Assembly: GCF_900091415.1 (NCBI RefSeq) | Contig: NZ_FMHU01000001.1 | Coordinates: 744,001-808,000 of the forward strand | Direction: 5' to 3' | Source: Micromonospora inyonensis | GTDB lineage: Bacteria > Actinomycetota > Actinomycetes > Mycobacteriales > Micromonosporaceae | Length of the DNA: 64,000 nt | Shown here: piece by piece, positions 34,032 to 43,075 of the stretch | Layout of the letters: the number at the start of each line of letters is the position of its first letter | Numbering within the stretch: the first letter of the stretch is position 1 | Notes under the pieces: generated by a model | Database searches by the model: none | What the model was told of the DNA's origin: nothing | Seen by the model: only the letters and a program-made list of their open reading frames with translations | Program-made: the position numbers and the translations under genes

Positions 34032-35008
34032 CCCTCGCGCAGCAGGCCGGCCGCCTCGACCGCCCAGTAGGTGAGGATGACCTGGGCGCCCGCCCGCCGG
34101 ATCGAGGTGAGCGTCTCCAGCATCACCCGCTCCCGGTCGACCCAGCCGTTCGCGGCGGCGGCCTCGACCATCGCGTACTCGCCGGAGACCTGGTAGGCCG
34201 CGACCGGCACGTCCACCGCCGCCCGGACCGCCGCGACCACGTCCAGGTACGGCAGCGCCGGCTTGACCATCACCATGTCGGCGCCCTCGGCCACATCCAG
34301 CGCGACCTCGCGCAGCGACTCGCGCAGGTTCGCCGGGTCCTGCTGGTAGGTGCGCCGGTCCCCCTCCAGGGCGGACTCCACCGCATCCCGGAAGGGGCCG
34401 AAGAAGGCCGAGGCGTACTTCACGGCGTACGCCAGGACCGCCACGTCCTGGTGACCGGCGGCGTCGAGCGCCCGGCGTACCACGCCGACCTGGCCGTCCA
34501 TCATCCCGGATGGCCCGACCACGCCGACCCCGGCGGCGGCCTGGGCCACCGCCATCTCCGCGTACGCGGCCAGGGTGGCGTCGTTGTCCACCTCACCACC
34601 GGGGGTGAGGAGCCCGCAGTGCCCGTGCGAGGTGAACTCGTCCAGGCACAGGTCGCTCATCACCACGGTGGCGTCGCCGACCTCGCTCACCACGTCCCGG
34701 ATGGCGAGGTTGAGGATGCCGTCCGGGGCGATGCCACCGGAGCCGGTGGCGTCCCGCCGCTCGGGCACCCCGAACAGCATGATCCCGCCGACCCCGGCCT
34801 GGACCGCCTCCGCCGCCGCCTTGCGCAGCGACTCCCGGGAGTGCTGGACCACCCCGGGCATGGAGGCGACCGGCCGAGCCTCGGTCAGGCCCTCCCTGAC
34901 GAACATCGGCACGACCAGGTCGGACGGCATGACCCGGGTCTCGGCGACCAGCCTCCGCACGGCCGCGTTGCGGCGCAGCCGGCGGGGCCGGATGTCGGGG
35001 TACGGCAT
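34025..35008 (-). CDS. hemB: Delta-aminolevulinic acid dehydratase (porphobilinogen synthase)
   Basis: A 327-residue enzyme condensing two 5-aminolevulinate molecules to porphobilinogen. Both Schiff-base lysines are seen, in [11 protein letters not shown] and [12 protein letters not shown]. The metal site reads [13 protein letters not shown], with Cys at the first and last positions of the zinc-type cluster. It is the last gene of the haem block, 58 nt downstream of hemD, so co-transcription with rex-hemACD is likely. Its 3' end overlaps the remnant M23 frame by 7 nt. Confidence 0.97.
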   Translation of the reverse strand: MPYPDIRPRRLRRNAAVRRLVAETRVMPSDLVVPMFVREGLTEARPVASMPGVVQHSRESLRKAAAEAVQAGVGGIMLFGVPERRDATGSGGIAPDGILNLAIRDVVSEVGDATVVMSDLCLDEFTSHGHCGLLTPGGEVDNDATLAAYAEMAVAQAAAGVGVVGPSGMMDGQVGVVRRALDAAGHQDVAVLAYAVKYASAFFGPFRDAVESALEGDRRTYQQDPANLRESLREVALDVAEGADMVMVKPALPYLDVVAAVRAAVDVPVAAYQVSGEYAMVEAAAANGWVDRERVMLETLTSIRRAGAQVILTYWAVEAAGLLREGY

Positions 35009-35066
35009 GACTGCTGCCTCCTGTGCGGGGGTGTGGACGGGGTCGGGCCGAGGACCCGCGGGCCGG

Positions 35067-36647
35067 CTAGCGGAACCGCAGGGCGGTCGGCCCCTGCACC
35101 TTCGAACCGCGACGCTGCTTGGCCGGCATCGCGGCCAGCTTCTCCCGCAACTCGACGGCGTAGGTGGCGAGCGCCTCGACCAGGTCCGGCACCGAAGCGT
35201 GCGCCGGCTGCACGTCGACCCGGAGGCCGAACTCGGTCGCCGTCTCGGCCGTCTTGGGACCGATCACGGCGACAACGGTACGCGCGTGCGGCTTGCCGGC
35301 GATGCCGACCAGGTTGCGGACCGTCGAGGACGACGTGAAGAGGACCGCGTCGAAGCCACCCGACTTGATCGCGTCCCGGATCTCGGCGGGCGGCGGCGCG
35401 GCCCGGACCGTCCGGTACGCGGTCACGTCGTCGACCTCCCAGCCGCGCTCGGTGAGCCCGGCGGCGAGCGTCTCGGTGGCGATGTCGGCGCGCGGCAGCA
35501 GCACCCGGCCCACCGGGTCGAGGATCTCGTCGTGCGGGGAGAACTCGGCCAGCAGCCCCTCGGAGGACTGTTCCCCGGCCGGGACCAGCTCCGGCTGGAT
35601 ACCGAACGCGCGGACCGCGTCGGCGGTCGCCTCACCGATACAGGCGATCTTGACGCCGCCGAAGTGCCGGGCGTCCAGGCCGTGCTCGGCGAACTTCTCC
35701 CAGACCGCCCGGACGGCGTTGACCGAGGTGAAGATCACCCACGCGTACCGGCCGTCGACCAGGCCCTTGACCGCCCGCTCCATCTGGGCGGGGGTACGCG
35801 GCGGCTCGACCGCGATGGTCGGCACCTCGCACGGGATCGCCCCGTACGCGCGCAGCCGCGCGCTCATCACGCCGGCCTGCTCCTTGGTCCGGGGGACCAG
35901 CACCTTCCAGCCGTACAGCGGGCGGTTCTCCCACCAGCTGAGCCGGTCGCGCTGGCCGACGCTCTCCCCGAGGGTGAGCACGACCCGGCCGGTGAAGCCG
36001 AGCGCGGCGGCGACGAAGGAGTCCACGGTCGACGTGGTGGTGTACTGGGTCTCCCCGGTGCCGTCCCCGGTCACCCCGACCGCGGTGGTGCCGTCCACCC
36101 CGGCGGCGAGCAGGCCGTCCCGGATCGCGGCGAGGTCGCCCGCGTCCACGGCCAGTGCCAGCGAACCCCGGCCGATGGCGGCGGCGAGTGCCTCGAAGTC
36201 CAGCGTGGTGACGTCCTCGACGTCGGCGGAGGTCCGGACGCCCGGCAGCGGCACCCCGGCGTAGGTGGCGACACCCTCGGCCTGACTCACGCCGGGCACC
36301 ACCTCGAAGTGCGCGGCCGTACGCGCCACCGCCTGCACCTCCTTGACCACCGACTCGTGCCCGAACGGGTCACCGGCGACCAGGTGCACCGCGTTCAGCC
36401 CGGAACGGGCCGCCGAGATGAGCACCTTCGCGACGTCACCGGGCGCGCCCTCCGCCGGAGTGAACTGGGCGTCGGAGCGGGCCTGGGCGCGGACGGCGTC
36501 GAGCAGCGACTCGGGTACGCCCCGGTCGTACACCACCTGGTCCGCGTCGACCAGGGCGTCGTGCGCCCGACGGGTCAGCAGGCCCGGGTCGCCGGGACCG
36601 GCCCCGACGAACGCGATGTGGCCTACGGGCTTACGGGTGCGGGTCAT
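35067..36647 (-). CDS. hemD: Uroporphyrinogen-III synthase with N-terminal SUMT-like domain
   Basis: A 526-residue fusion. Residues about 8-240 resemble uroporphyrinogen-III methyltransferase, and residues about 255-505 are uroporphyrinogen-III synthase ([40 protein letters not shown]). The synthase part closes hydroxymethylbilane with ring-D inversion. In the methyltransferase part the [11 protein letters not shown] loop is kept, but the GDPF block continues GHESVVKE instead of the usual F-G-R-G-x-E, and [11 protein letters not shown] replaces VVPGVTSA, so methylation may be lost. The frame is open upstream, but ATG 36647 overlaps the hemC stop in ATGA style. Siroheme or cobalamin branching through this protein is doubtful. 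Confidence 0.9.
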   Translation of the reverse strand: MTRTRKPVGHIAFVGAGPGDPGLLTRRAHDALVDADQVVYDRGVPESLLDAVRAQARSDAQFTPAEGAPGDVAKVLISAARSGLNAVHLVAGDPFGHESVVKEVQAVARTAAHFEVVPGVSQAEGVATYAGVPLPGVRTSADVEDVTTLDFEALAAAIGRGSLALAVDAGDLAAIRDGLLAAGVDGTTAVGVTGDGTGETQYTTTSTVDSFVAAALGFTGRVVLTLGESVGQRDRLSWWENRPLYGWKVLVPRTKEQAGVMSARLRAYGAIPCEVPTIAVEPPRTPAQMERAVKGLVDGRYAWVIFTSVNAVRAVWEKFAEHGLDARHFGGVKIACIGEATADAVRAFGIQPELVPAGEQSSEGLLAEFSPHDEILDPVGRVLLPRADIATETLAAGLTERGWEVDDVTAYRTVRAAPPPAEIRDAIKSGGFDAVLFTSSSTVRNLVGIAGKPHARTVVAVIGPKTAETATEFGLRVDVQPAHASVPDLVEALATYAVELREKLAAMPAKQRRGSKVQGPTALRFR

Positions 36648-37612
36648 TCTGTGCTCCCAAATTGCTGGGTCCCCGGGCCGGCGTGCTCTGGCTGGCCGAG
36701 GATCGAGTCGGCGCCACGGGCGAGGAGTTCGGCGGCGAGTGCCTTGCCGATCTCCGCCGCGTCGGCGGGCGTACCGGTGCGGGACAGCCGGATGTCTCGG
36801 GTGCCGTCCGGGCTGATCACCGCCCCGCGCAGGTAGATCTCCTCGCCGGTGTCGCCCTCGGCGACCTCGGCATAAGCGGCGACCGGTGCGGAGCATCCGG
36901 CCTCCAGGGTGGCCAGCAACGCCCGTTCCGCGGTCACCGCGGCCCGGGACGGCGCATGGTCGAGTACGGCGAGCAGCTCGACCAGGTCCGAATCGTCGGC
37001 CCGGCACTCCACGGCCAGCGCGCCCTGGGCGGGTGCGGGCAGCATGAGCATCGGGTCGAGCGTCTCGGTGATCTCGTCGGTCCGGCCCAGCCGGGCCACC
37101 CCGGCACGGGCGAGAACGACCGCGTCGAGATCGGCGTCGGGCCCGAGCACCCGGCTCAGGCGGGTGTCCACGTTGCCGCGGATCGGCACGACGGTCAGCT
37201 GCATCCCGAGTGCGTGCAGCTGGGCGATACGGCGCAGCGCGCCGGTTCCGACGGCGGCGCCGGACGGCAGTTCGGCGAGCGTGCGACCGTCACGGGCGAC
37301 GAGCGCGTCCCGCGGGTCCTGCCGGGGTGGCACCGCCGCGATGTGCAGCCCACCGTACTCACCGGTGGGCAGGTCCTTGTACGAGTGCACGGCGAGGTCG
37401 ATCTCACCGGCGGTGAGCGCGTCGCGCAGCGCGGAGACGAAGACCCCCACCCCGAGCCGGTGCACCGGCTCCGAGGACCGGTCACCGGTCGTGACGATCT
37501 CGACCAGCTCGACCGGGCGGCCGGTCGCGGCGGTGAGCGCGTCGGCGACGTGGCCGGACTGGGCCATCGCCAACGCGCTGCCCCGGGTGCCGAGGCGCAG
37601 GGGGGCGGTCAT
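36644..37612 (-). CDS. hemC: Porphobilinogen deaminase (hydroxymethylbilane synthase)
   Basis: A 322-residue enzyme joining four porphobilinogens into hydroxymethylbilane. The dipyrromethane cofactor Cys is in LLATLEAGCSAPVAA; other signatures are RLGTRGSALAMAQ at the N-terminus, HSYKDLPT and IRGNVDTRLSRV. Start and stop overlap hemA and hemD by 4 nt each. Confidence 0.97.
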   Translation of the reverse strand: MTAPLRLGTRGSALAMAQSGHVADALTAATGRPVELVEIVTTGDRSSEPVHRLGVGVFVSALRDALTAGEIDLAVHSYKDLPTGEYGGLHIAAVPPRQDPRDALVARDGRTLAELPSGAAVGTGALRRIAQLHALGMQLTVVPIRGNVDTRLSRVLGPDADLDAVVLARAGVARLGRTDEITETLDPMLMLPAPAQGALAVECRADDSDLVELLAVLDHAPSRAAVTAERALLATLEAGCSAPVAAYAEVAEGDTGEEIYLRGAVISPDGTRDIRLSRTGTPADAAEIGKALAAELLARGADSILGQPEHAGPGTQQFGSTE

Positions 37613-38934
37613 CGCTGTCCTCCGTCGGGAGTGATGTCGGGCACCGTGTCGACCGGGGAGGTCTGCGGCACCTGAAGGTCGAAGAGTTCCCGCAGCAGGG
37701 CGGCGTACTGGTCACCGCCGGGTTCGGCGGCGAGCTGCCGGACCCGCACGGTGGGCTGGTGCAACAGGCGCTGCACCACCCGGTGGACCGTCCGGGCCAC
37801 CTCGGCCCGCTGGTCGTCGGTGAGGTCCGGGCGACGCTGGGCCAGCCGGCTCAGCTCGGCGGCGACCACGTCGTCGGCGCGTCCGCGCAGGGCGGCCACG
37901 GTCGGCGCGACGTCCGCCCCGCGCAGCCAGGTCAGGAAGGACTCGACCTCGCCCGCGACGATCCGGTCGACCGCCGCCGCGTCGGTGGCGGCCGGACCGC
38001 CGGCCAGCACGGTGCCCATCCGGTCGATGTCGATCACCTCGACCCCGGGCAGCGTGGCGACGCCCGGCCCGACGTCGCGCGGGACGGCCAGGTCGAGCAG
38101 GACCAACGGGCCCCGGTCGGGGTCCCGCGCGGCGAGTGCCCGGCGCACCACGGAGTGGGTGAGGACCGGTTCGGTGGCCGCCGTGGCGGCCACTACGATG
38201 TCCACTGTGGAGAGCGCGTCGGCCAGCTCGGCCATCGGAACAGCGCTGGCCCCGTACGACTCGGCCAGCCGCACGGCGCGGTCGGCCCCCCGGTTGGTCA
38301 CGGTCAGTGGCCCGGCACCGAGCCGGGAGAGGGTGGCCACGCTGAGCGCGCCCATCGCGCCGGCGCCCACGATCAGTGCCGGCCGACCCGCCAGGGTGCC
38401 GTCGAGCTGCTCGGCGGCCAGGTTCAACGCGGCGCTGACCACGCTCTGGCCGGCCCGGTCGATCCCGGTCTCGGCGTGAGCGCGCTTACCCACCCGCAGT
38501 GCCTGCTGCATCAGCTCGTGGAGCAGCCGGCCGGCCGAGTCGGCGCCGGCCGCCCAGTGGTAGGCGTCCCGGAGCTGCCCCAAGATCTGCGCCTCGCCGA
38601 CGACCATGGAGTCCAGCCCGGCGGCGACCCGGAAGACGTGGTCGACCGCGGCGGCGTCGTAGTGCACGTAGAGGTGGTTGGCGAGGGCGGCGGGCGGCGC
38701 GCCGGCCTGCTCGGCGAGGACCGCGCAGATGTCGCCGAGACCACCGTGGAAGCCGGAGACGGCGGCGTACACCTCCACCCGGTTACAGGTGGAGACGAGC
38801 ACCGCCTCACTGACGTACGGCTGGGCGACCAGGCGGTCCAGGGTCCGGGTGAGTTCGGCCGGGGCCACCGCCAACTGCTCCAGCACAGCGACCGGAGCGG
38901 TGCGGTAGGACGCGCCGACGGCGAGCAGTTTCAC
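37609..38934 (-). CDS. hemA: Glutamyl-tRNA reductase
   Basis: A 441-residue enzyme reducing glutamyl-tRNA to glutamate-1-semialdehyde with NADPH, the first committed step of C5-type tetrapyrrole synthesis. The catalytic Cys is C50 in VSTCNRVEVYA; GVGAM-type NADPH binding reads LIVGAGAMGALSV, and a C-terminal dimerisation helix region is present. It overlaps rex and hemC by 4 nt, so the NADH-sensing repressor and the first haem enzymes are translated together. Confidence 0.97.
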   Translation of the reverse strand: MKLLAVGASYRTAPVAVLEQLAVAPAELTRTLDRLVAQPYVSEAVLVSTCNRVEVYAAVSGFHGGLGDICAVLAEQAGAPPAALANHLYVHYDAAAVDHVFRVAAGLDSMVVGEAQILGQLRDAYHWAAGADSAGRLLHELMQQALRVGKRAHAETGIDRAGQSVVSAALNLAAEQLDGTLAGRPALIVGAGAMGALSVATLSRLGAGPLTVTNRGADRAVRLAESYGASAVPMAELADALSTVDIVVAATAATEPVLTHSVVRRALAARDPDRGPLVLLDLAVPRDVGPGVATLPGVEVIDIDRMGTVLAGGPAATDAAAVDRIVAGEVESFLTWLRGADVAPTVAALRGRADDVVAAELSRLAQRRPDLTDDQRAEVARTVHRVVQRLLHQPTVRVRQLAAEPGGDQYAALLRELFDLQVPQTSPVDTVPDITPDGGQR

Positions 38935-39701
38935 GTGCCGATCGCCTCCTGGGGGTCGGTGGTGGCGCCGCGGCCGGCGAGCGTGCTGAGGGCGGACGGG
39001 CCGGTACCCGGCAGGGCGGTGAGCGACGCCTTACGATGCTCGTGGAAGGACAGGATCTGCAACTCGATGGCGAGATCGACCTTGCGCACGTCGACCCCGT
39101 CGGGCACCGCCAGGACACACGGCGCGAAGTTCAGGATGCTCGTCACGCCGACCGCGACGAGCTGGTCGGCCACCGCCTGGGCGGCGCCGGCCGGGGTGGC
39201 GATGACGCCGATGGCCAGCTGTTCCTCGACCGCGACCCGGGGCAGTTCGTCGATGTGCCGCACGACCAGCCCGTTGATCTCCTCGCCGACCCGGCCCGGG
39301 TCGGCGTCGAAGAGGGCGGCGATCCGGAAGCTGCGGCTGGCGAAGCCGGCGTAGCCGGCCAGGGCGTGACCGAGATTACCGACGCCGACCAGGGCGACCG
39401 CCCGCCGCTGGGTGAGCCCGAGCACCGACTCGATCTGGTCGATCAGCAGCCCGACGTCGTAGCCGACGCCCCGGGTGCCGTACGACCCGAGGTGGGAGAG
39501 GTCCTTGCGGAGCTTGGCGGAGTTGACCCCGGCGGCGGCGGCGAGCCCCTCGCTGGAGACCGTTTCGTGACCGGTTTCGGCGAGGTGATGGAGGGCACGG
39601 AGATACTCAGGGAGCCGCGCGACGGTCGCTTCCGGCAGATCCGGAAGCGCCGGTACGGCACCGGCGCGGCCGGGCGCGCCTGGGTGACGGTGCTGACTCA
39701 T
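38931..39701 (-). CDS. rex: Redox-sensing transcriptional repressor Rex
   Basis: A 256-residue repressor. The N-terminal winged helix (residues about 20-85, ending SYGTRGVGYDV) binds DNA, and the C-terminal Rossmann domain has the NAD(H) loop VGVGNLGHALAGY; a swapped C-terminal helix completes the dimer. Rising NADH/NAD releases Rex from ROP sites, derepressing respiratory and haem genes. ATG 39701 has ACGGAG upstream; the frame is open to 39917, but those residues are not conserved. The rex-hemACD arrangement matches Streptomyces, and a Rex operator covers the operon promoter. Confidence 0.95.
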   Translation of the reverse strand: MSQHRHPGAPGRAGAVPALPDLPEATVARLPEYLRALHHLAETGHETVSSEGLAAAAGVNSAKLRKDLSHLGSYGTRGVGYDVGLLIDQIESVLGLTQRRAVALVGVGNLGHALAGYAGFASRSFRIAALFDADPGRVGEEINGLVVRHIDELPRVAVEEQLAIGVIATPAGAAQAVADQLVAVGVTSILNFAPCVLAVPDGVDVRKVDLAIELQILSFHEHRKASLTALPGTGPSALSTLAGRGATTDPQEAIGT

Positions 39702-40064
39702 GAGACTCCGTGCGGTGCGATCCTGGACCAGCTCCGCTCGCCGGCCGTTTCGGGACTCCCGCTGGCGACCGATCTTGCCGGCTGTGCTAGCAGGGCGCGT
39801 CGGAACTACAGAGTAGGCGCTTGTGAAGACGTGCACAAATCGCGATCTTGCGAATGCACGACGCGACAACACCAGGCCCTCCGTTTCGCACCCGCCATTG
39901 AGCGGGCACCGCGACACCGCGTCGCGATTATTGCTTAATTACGACTTGTCTGACCAATTACGCCGGTCGCGCCCGCCGTGTCCTTCGAGGTAGGGCCAGC
40001 CCCACCTCCGGTAGGGCGGTGTACGGGATGGGTCGGCACCCCCCGGCGCACCTAGCCTCGACCC
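39702..40064. other. Divergent regulatory gap, rex / sensor kinase
   Basis: A 363-nt gap. The left half holds the rex promoter and ROP operator. The middle, about 39,840-39,965, is unusually AT-rich for this chromosome and includes CGATTATTGCTTAATTACG. The right end has TAGCCT at 40053-40058, 6 nt before the kinase ATG. No gene is evident. Confidence 0.6.
39810..39838 (-). promoter_or_regulatory. rex operon promoter overlapped by Rex operator
   Basis: On the minus strand, -35 TTGTGC (39833-39838) and -10 TACTCT (39810-39815) are 17 nt apart. The Rex operator TTGTGAAGACGTGCACAA (39821-39838, plus-strand reading) differs by one base from the inverted-repeat consensus TTGTGAA-N4-TTCACAA, and it covers the -35 and most of the spacer, so bound Rex would block RNA polymerase. 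The start codon is about 100 nt downstream of the predicted transcription start. Confidence 0.88.
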
Positions 40065-41363
40065 ATGACCACGGCCAATCCCGCGCCCTCCGTGACGGCC
40101 CGCACCCCGGGCCTTCCCCGACGTCTTCTCACCGATTCCGGATACGTCCTGCTCGGTCTGCCGCTCGCGGTGGCCAGCTTCGTGGTGCTGCTGGTGGGGT
40201 TCGTGTTGGGTCTGGGGCTGCTGGTGCTGGTGGTCGGCCTGCCGGTCCTCACCGGGACCCTCTACGCGGCCCGGGGCCTGGCCGACATCGAGCGGCTGCG
40301 ACTGGCCGCCGTCCGCCGGCAGCCCCGGATCCGGCCGCGCTACCGGCTCCCGGAACCCGGCGCGACCGCCTGGCGGCGGATCTTCCTGCCGATGCGCGAC
40401 GTCCAGTCCTGGCTCGACCTCGCCCACGGCATCCTCCGGCTCCCCGTGGCGATCGTCACCTTCGTGCTGACCCTGGTCTGGTGGGCGGTGGCCGCCACGG
40501 GTGTCCTCTACTGGACGTACGACTGGGCCATCCCCCGCGCCCCGGGCGACACCAACCTGAACGAGCTGATCGGTCTCGGCGACACCACCGCGATCCGGAT
40601 CGGCCTGCACACCGCCATCGGGCTGTTCTTCCTGCTCACCCTGCCGGTCGTGGTGCGGGGTTGCGCGCTGCTCCAGGCCGGCTTCGGCCGGGCCATGCTG
40701 ACCGGGGTGGCCGAGATGCGGGATCGGATCACCGTGCTGGAGGAGCAGAAGCGGGCCGCGGCCTCGGCCGAGGCGACGGCACTGCGCCGGCTGGAACGGG
40801 ACATCCACGACGGCCCACAGCAGCGGCTGGTACGACTGGCCATGGACCTCGGCCGGGCCCGGCAGCAGCTCGCCAACGACCCGGAGGCGGCCGGTCGCAC
40901 CCTGGACGAGGCCCTCGACCAGACCCGGGAGACCCTGGCCGAGCTGCGCGGCCTGTCCCGGGGCATCGCCCCGCCGATCCTGGTGGACCGGGGGCTGCCC
41001 GCCGCCCTGGCCGCCCTGGCCGGACGCGGACTGGTCCCGATCGAGCTGCGGGTCGACCCGGACCTCGGCACCCCGGACGGTCGGCCCGAGCCGGCGGTGG
41101 AGCACGCCGCCTACTTCGTCGTCGCCGAGGCGCTGACCAACGTGGCCAAGCACGCCCGCGCCAGCGAGTGCCGGGTGACCGTCGGCCGGCAGGAGGGGCA
41201 CCTGGGGATCAGCGTGGCCGACGACGGGCAGGGCGGCGCGCACCTGGCCAAGGGACACGGCCTGGCCGGCATCGCCGACCGGGTCCGGGCCGGCGGGGGC
41301 ACCCTGGCGGTGACCAGTCCGGCCGGCGGCCCGACCGAGGTCCACGCGCTCCTCCCGGAATGA
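40065..41363 (+). CDS. NarL-type sensor histidine kinase with membrane sensor domain
   Basis: A 432-residue membrane kinase. A putative-sensor domain with about four transmembrane segments (near residues 25-72, 125-150 and 185-205) precedes a HisKA_3 dimerisation region with the phosphoacceptor in LERDIHDGPQQRLVRLA and a short HATPase_c domain (ALTNVAKHARASECRV, DDGQGGAHLAKGHGLAGI). It phosphorylates the LuxR-type regulator encoded 80 nt downstream. The ligand is unknown. TAGCCT lies 6 nt before the ATG with no ribosome site, suggesting a leaderless transcript. Confidence 0.92.
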   Translation: MTTANPAPSVTARTPGLPRRLLTDSGYVLLGLPLAVASFVVLLVGFVLGLGLLVLVVGLPVLTGTLYAARGLADIERLRLAAVRRQPRIRPRYRLPEPGATAWRRIFLPMRDVQSWLDLAHGILRLPVAIVTFVLTLVWWAVAATGVLYWTYDWAIPRAPGDTNLNELIGLGDTTAIRIGLHTAIGLFFLLTLPVVVRGCALLQAGFGRAMLTGVAEMRDRITVLEEQKRAAASAEATALRRLERDIHDGPQQRLVRLAMDLGRARQQLANDPEAAGRTLDEALDQTRETLAELRGLSRGIAPPILVDRGLPAALAALAGRGLVPIELRVDPDLGTPDGRPEPAVEHAAYFVVAEALTNVAKHARASECRVTVGRQEGHLGISVADDGQGGAHLAKGHGLAGIADRVRAGGGTLAVTSPAGGPTEVHALLPE

Positions 41364-41443
41364 CCGCCGGAGCGGCGACCGGGGTTCGACTGCCGTGAGG
41401 CGGCCACGGCCCGACGGCCGTCGACGTGGTAGACATTCCGACC

Positions 41444-42100
41444 ATGCGGGTGGTGATCGCCGATGACGCCGTACTGCTCCGGGAGGGGCTGATCCGGCTG
41501 GTGACCGAGAACGGCCATCAGGTGGTGGCCGCGGTCGGGGACGGCGACGCGCTCGTGGAGGCGGTGGTGACGCACCGGCCCGACGTCTCGATCGTCGACG
41601 TCCGGATGCCGCCGTCCCACACCGACGAGGGGCTACGGGCGGCGGTGACCGCCCGTCGGCTCGTGCCGCGTACCCCGATCCTGGTGCTCTCCCAGTACGT
41701 CGAGGTGTCGTACGCCGACGACCTGCTCGCCACCACCGGCGGTGCCGGCGGCGGGATCGGCTACCTGCTCAAGGACCGGGTCGCCGCGATCGACGAGTTC
41801 CTGGACGCGCTCGCCCGGGTGGCCGCCGGTGGCACCGTGCTGGACCCGGAAGTGGTGGCGCAACTGCTGGTCCGGCGGCGGCGCGACGACCCGCTGCGTG
41901 AGCTGACCCCGCGCGAACGCGAGGTGCTGGCCCTGATGGCCGAGGGACGCTCGAACACCGCCATCGCCCGGACGCTGGTGGTCAGCGACGGCGCGGTGGA
42001 GAAGCACGTCCGCAACATCTTCACCAAGCTGGACCTGCCCCCGGACACACACCACCTGCACCGCCGGGTCCAGGCCGTCCTCACCTACCTCCGCACCTGA
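41444..42100 (+). CDS. LuxR/NarL-family response regulator
   Basis: A 218-residue regulator. The receiver (residues 1-120, acidic pair in VVIADDAV, phosphoacceptor in VSIVDVRMPP, Lys in YLLKDR) is followed by a LuxR HTH (LTPREREVLALMAEGRSNTAIAR ... VEKHVRNIFTKL). It is the partner of the upstream kinase. The C-terminus, PPDTHHLHRRVQAVLTYL, is standard. TAGACA ends 8 nt before ATG 41444. Its stop lies in a hairpin shared with the convergent HAD gene. Confidence 0.93.
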   Translation: MRVVIADDAVLLREGLIRLVTENGHQVVAAVGDGDALVEAVVTHRPDVSIVDVRMPPSHTDEGLRAAVTARRLVPRTPILVLSQYVEVSYADDLLATTGGAGGGIGYLLKDRVAAIDEFLDALARVAAGGTVLDPEVVAQLLVRRRRDDPLRELTPREREVLALMAEGRSNTAIARTLVVSDGAVEKHVRNIFTKLDLPPDTHHLHRRVQAVLTYLRT

Positions 42101-42126
42101 CCCCGACCCGACCGGAACGGGTCAGG
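42096..42126. terminator. Shared convergent hairpin overlapping both stop codons
   Basis: CCTGACCC (42096-42103) pairs with GGGTCAGG (42119-42126). The left arm contains the response-regulator TGA and the right arm the complement of the HAD gene stop. A bidirectional terminator packed into the coding ends is plausible. Confidence 0.5.
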
Positions 42127-42772
42127 GCAGGGTGGCCGCCAGGTGGACGGCCTGGGTGAGGGTGTCGGCCACCGGGTGCCGCGAGGCGCGCAGGCGGGCC
42201 GGGTCGGTGAAGCCGCCGGTGTAGAGGACGGCCCGCGCGCCGACCGCCTCGGCCGCGTCGGCGTCGTCCAGCGAGTCCCCGATCAGCACCACCGAACCGC
42301 CGTCGACACCCAGCTCGTCGAGGTGCCGCGCGAGCGACTCCGCCTTACGGTCGCCGCCGACCTGGGCCCGCAGCCCGTCCACCCGGCTGAAGTGCCCGGC
42401 CAGCCCGTAGGTGTGGACGGTCGGCACCAGCTCCTCGTGGAACCACATGGAGAGCAGCGACTGGCCGCCGGGCCAGGCGGCGATCGCGGAGCGGGCGTCC
42501 GCAGCCAGGTCGCAGGTGGTCAGGCCGACCCGGTACGCGTCGTGGAAGACCCGGTCCAGCCGGCCGAACGCCTCGTCGTCGACGGCCTGCCCGAGCATCT
42601 CGGCGTAGTAGTCGGCGATCGGGCGGCGGAAGCGCACCCGGTGCTCGTCGGCGCTGACCGCCGGCCCGCCGACGCTGGCGAACGCCGCGTTGGTGCAGGC
42701 CACCACGAGGCTGAGGTCGTCGAGCAGGGTGCCGTTCCAGTCCCACACCAGGTGGGGGCGAGCAGGGGTCAT
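42122..42772 (-). CDS. HAD-superfamily phosphatase (phosphoglycolate phosphatase-like)
   Basis: A 216-residue soluble hydrolase. Motif I is WDWNGTLLDDL (D-x-N-x-T; the first Asp is the nucleophile and the usual second Asp is Asn), an alpha-helical cap follows at about 20-85, and motif IV is VLIGDSLDDADAA. Asn in place of the acid Asp occurs in some HAD enzymes, so activity is possible but uncertain. The substrate is unknown. TATCGT at 42779-42784 is 6 nt ahead of the ATG, pointing to a leaderless transcript. A 48-nt gap separates it from the glutaredoxin-like gene. Confidence 0.85.
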   Translation of the reverse strand: MTPARPHLVWDWNGTLLDDLSLVVACTNAAFASVGGPAVSADEHRVRFRRPIADYYAEMLGQAVDDEAFGRLDRVFHDAYRVGLTTCDLAADARSAIAAWPGGQSLLSMWFHEELVPTVHTYGLAGHFSRVDGLRAQVGGDRKAESLARHLDELGVDGGSVVLIGDSLDDADAAEAVGARAVLYTGGFTDPARLRASRHPVADTLTQAVHLAATLP

Positions 42773-42820
42773 CCGGCCACGATAGTCAGCACCGCGCCGT
42801 GGTGGGCCACCCGGCGGCGG

Positions 42821-43075
42821 TCAGAGCCGACCGGTGGTGAGGTCGCGCAGCAGCCGCTCCTCCTCGACCCGCCAGTAGCCGTGCTCCCGGCCGTCGAGGA
42901 GCACCACCGGCAGCCGGTCGCCGTACTCACGCTCCAGTTCCAGGTCCCCGGTGACGTCGCGTTCGGTCCACCGGTCACCGGTGACCCCGACCACCCGGGC
43001 GAGCGCTTCGCGGGCGTCGTCGCAGAGGTGGCAGCCGGGTCGGGTGATCAGGGTGAGCCGGGCGTCAGTGGACAT
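42821..43075 (-). CDS. Glutaredoxin-like (DUF836) small redox protein
   Basis: An 84-residue thioredoxin-fold protein with the active-site motif TRPGCHLCDDA (C-x-x-C) and the cis-Pro in LPVVLLDG. DUF836-type proteins are found in many actinobacteria; the redox partner is unknown and may be mycothiol- rather than glutathione-based here. It overlaps the acyl-CoA ligase gene by 11 nt, and ATG 43075 lies inside that coding end. A longer frame exists but has no conserved content. Confidence 0.87.
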   Translation of the reverse strand: MSTDARLTLITRPGCHLCDDAREALARVVGVTGDRWTERDVTGDLELEREYGDRLPVVLLDGREHGYWRVEEERLLRDLTTGRL

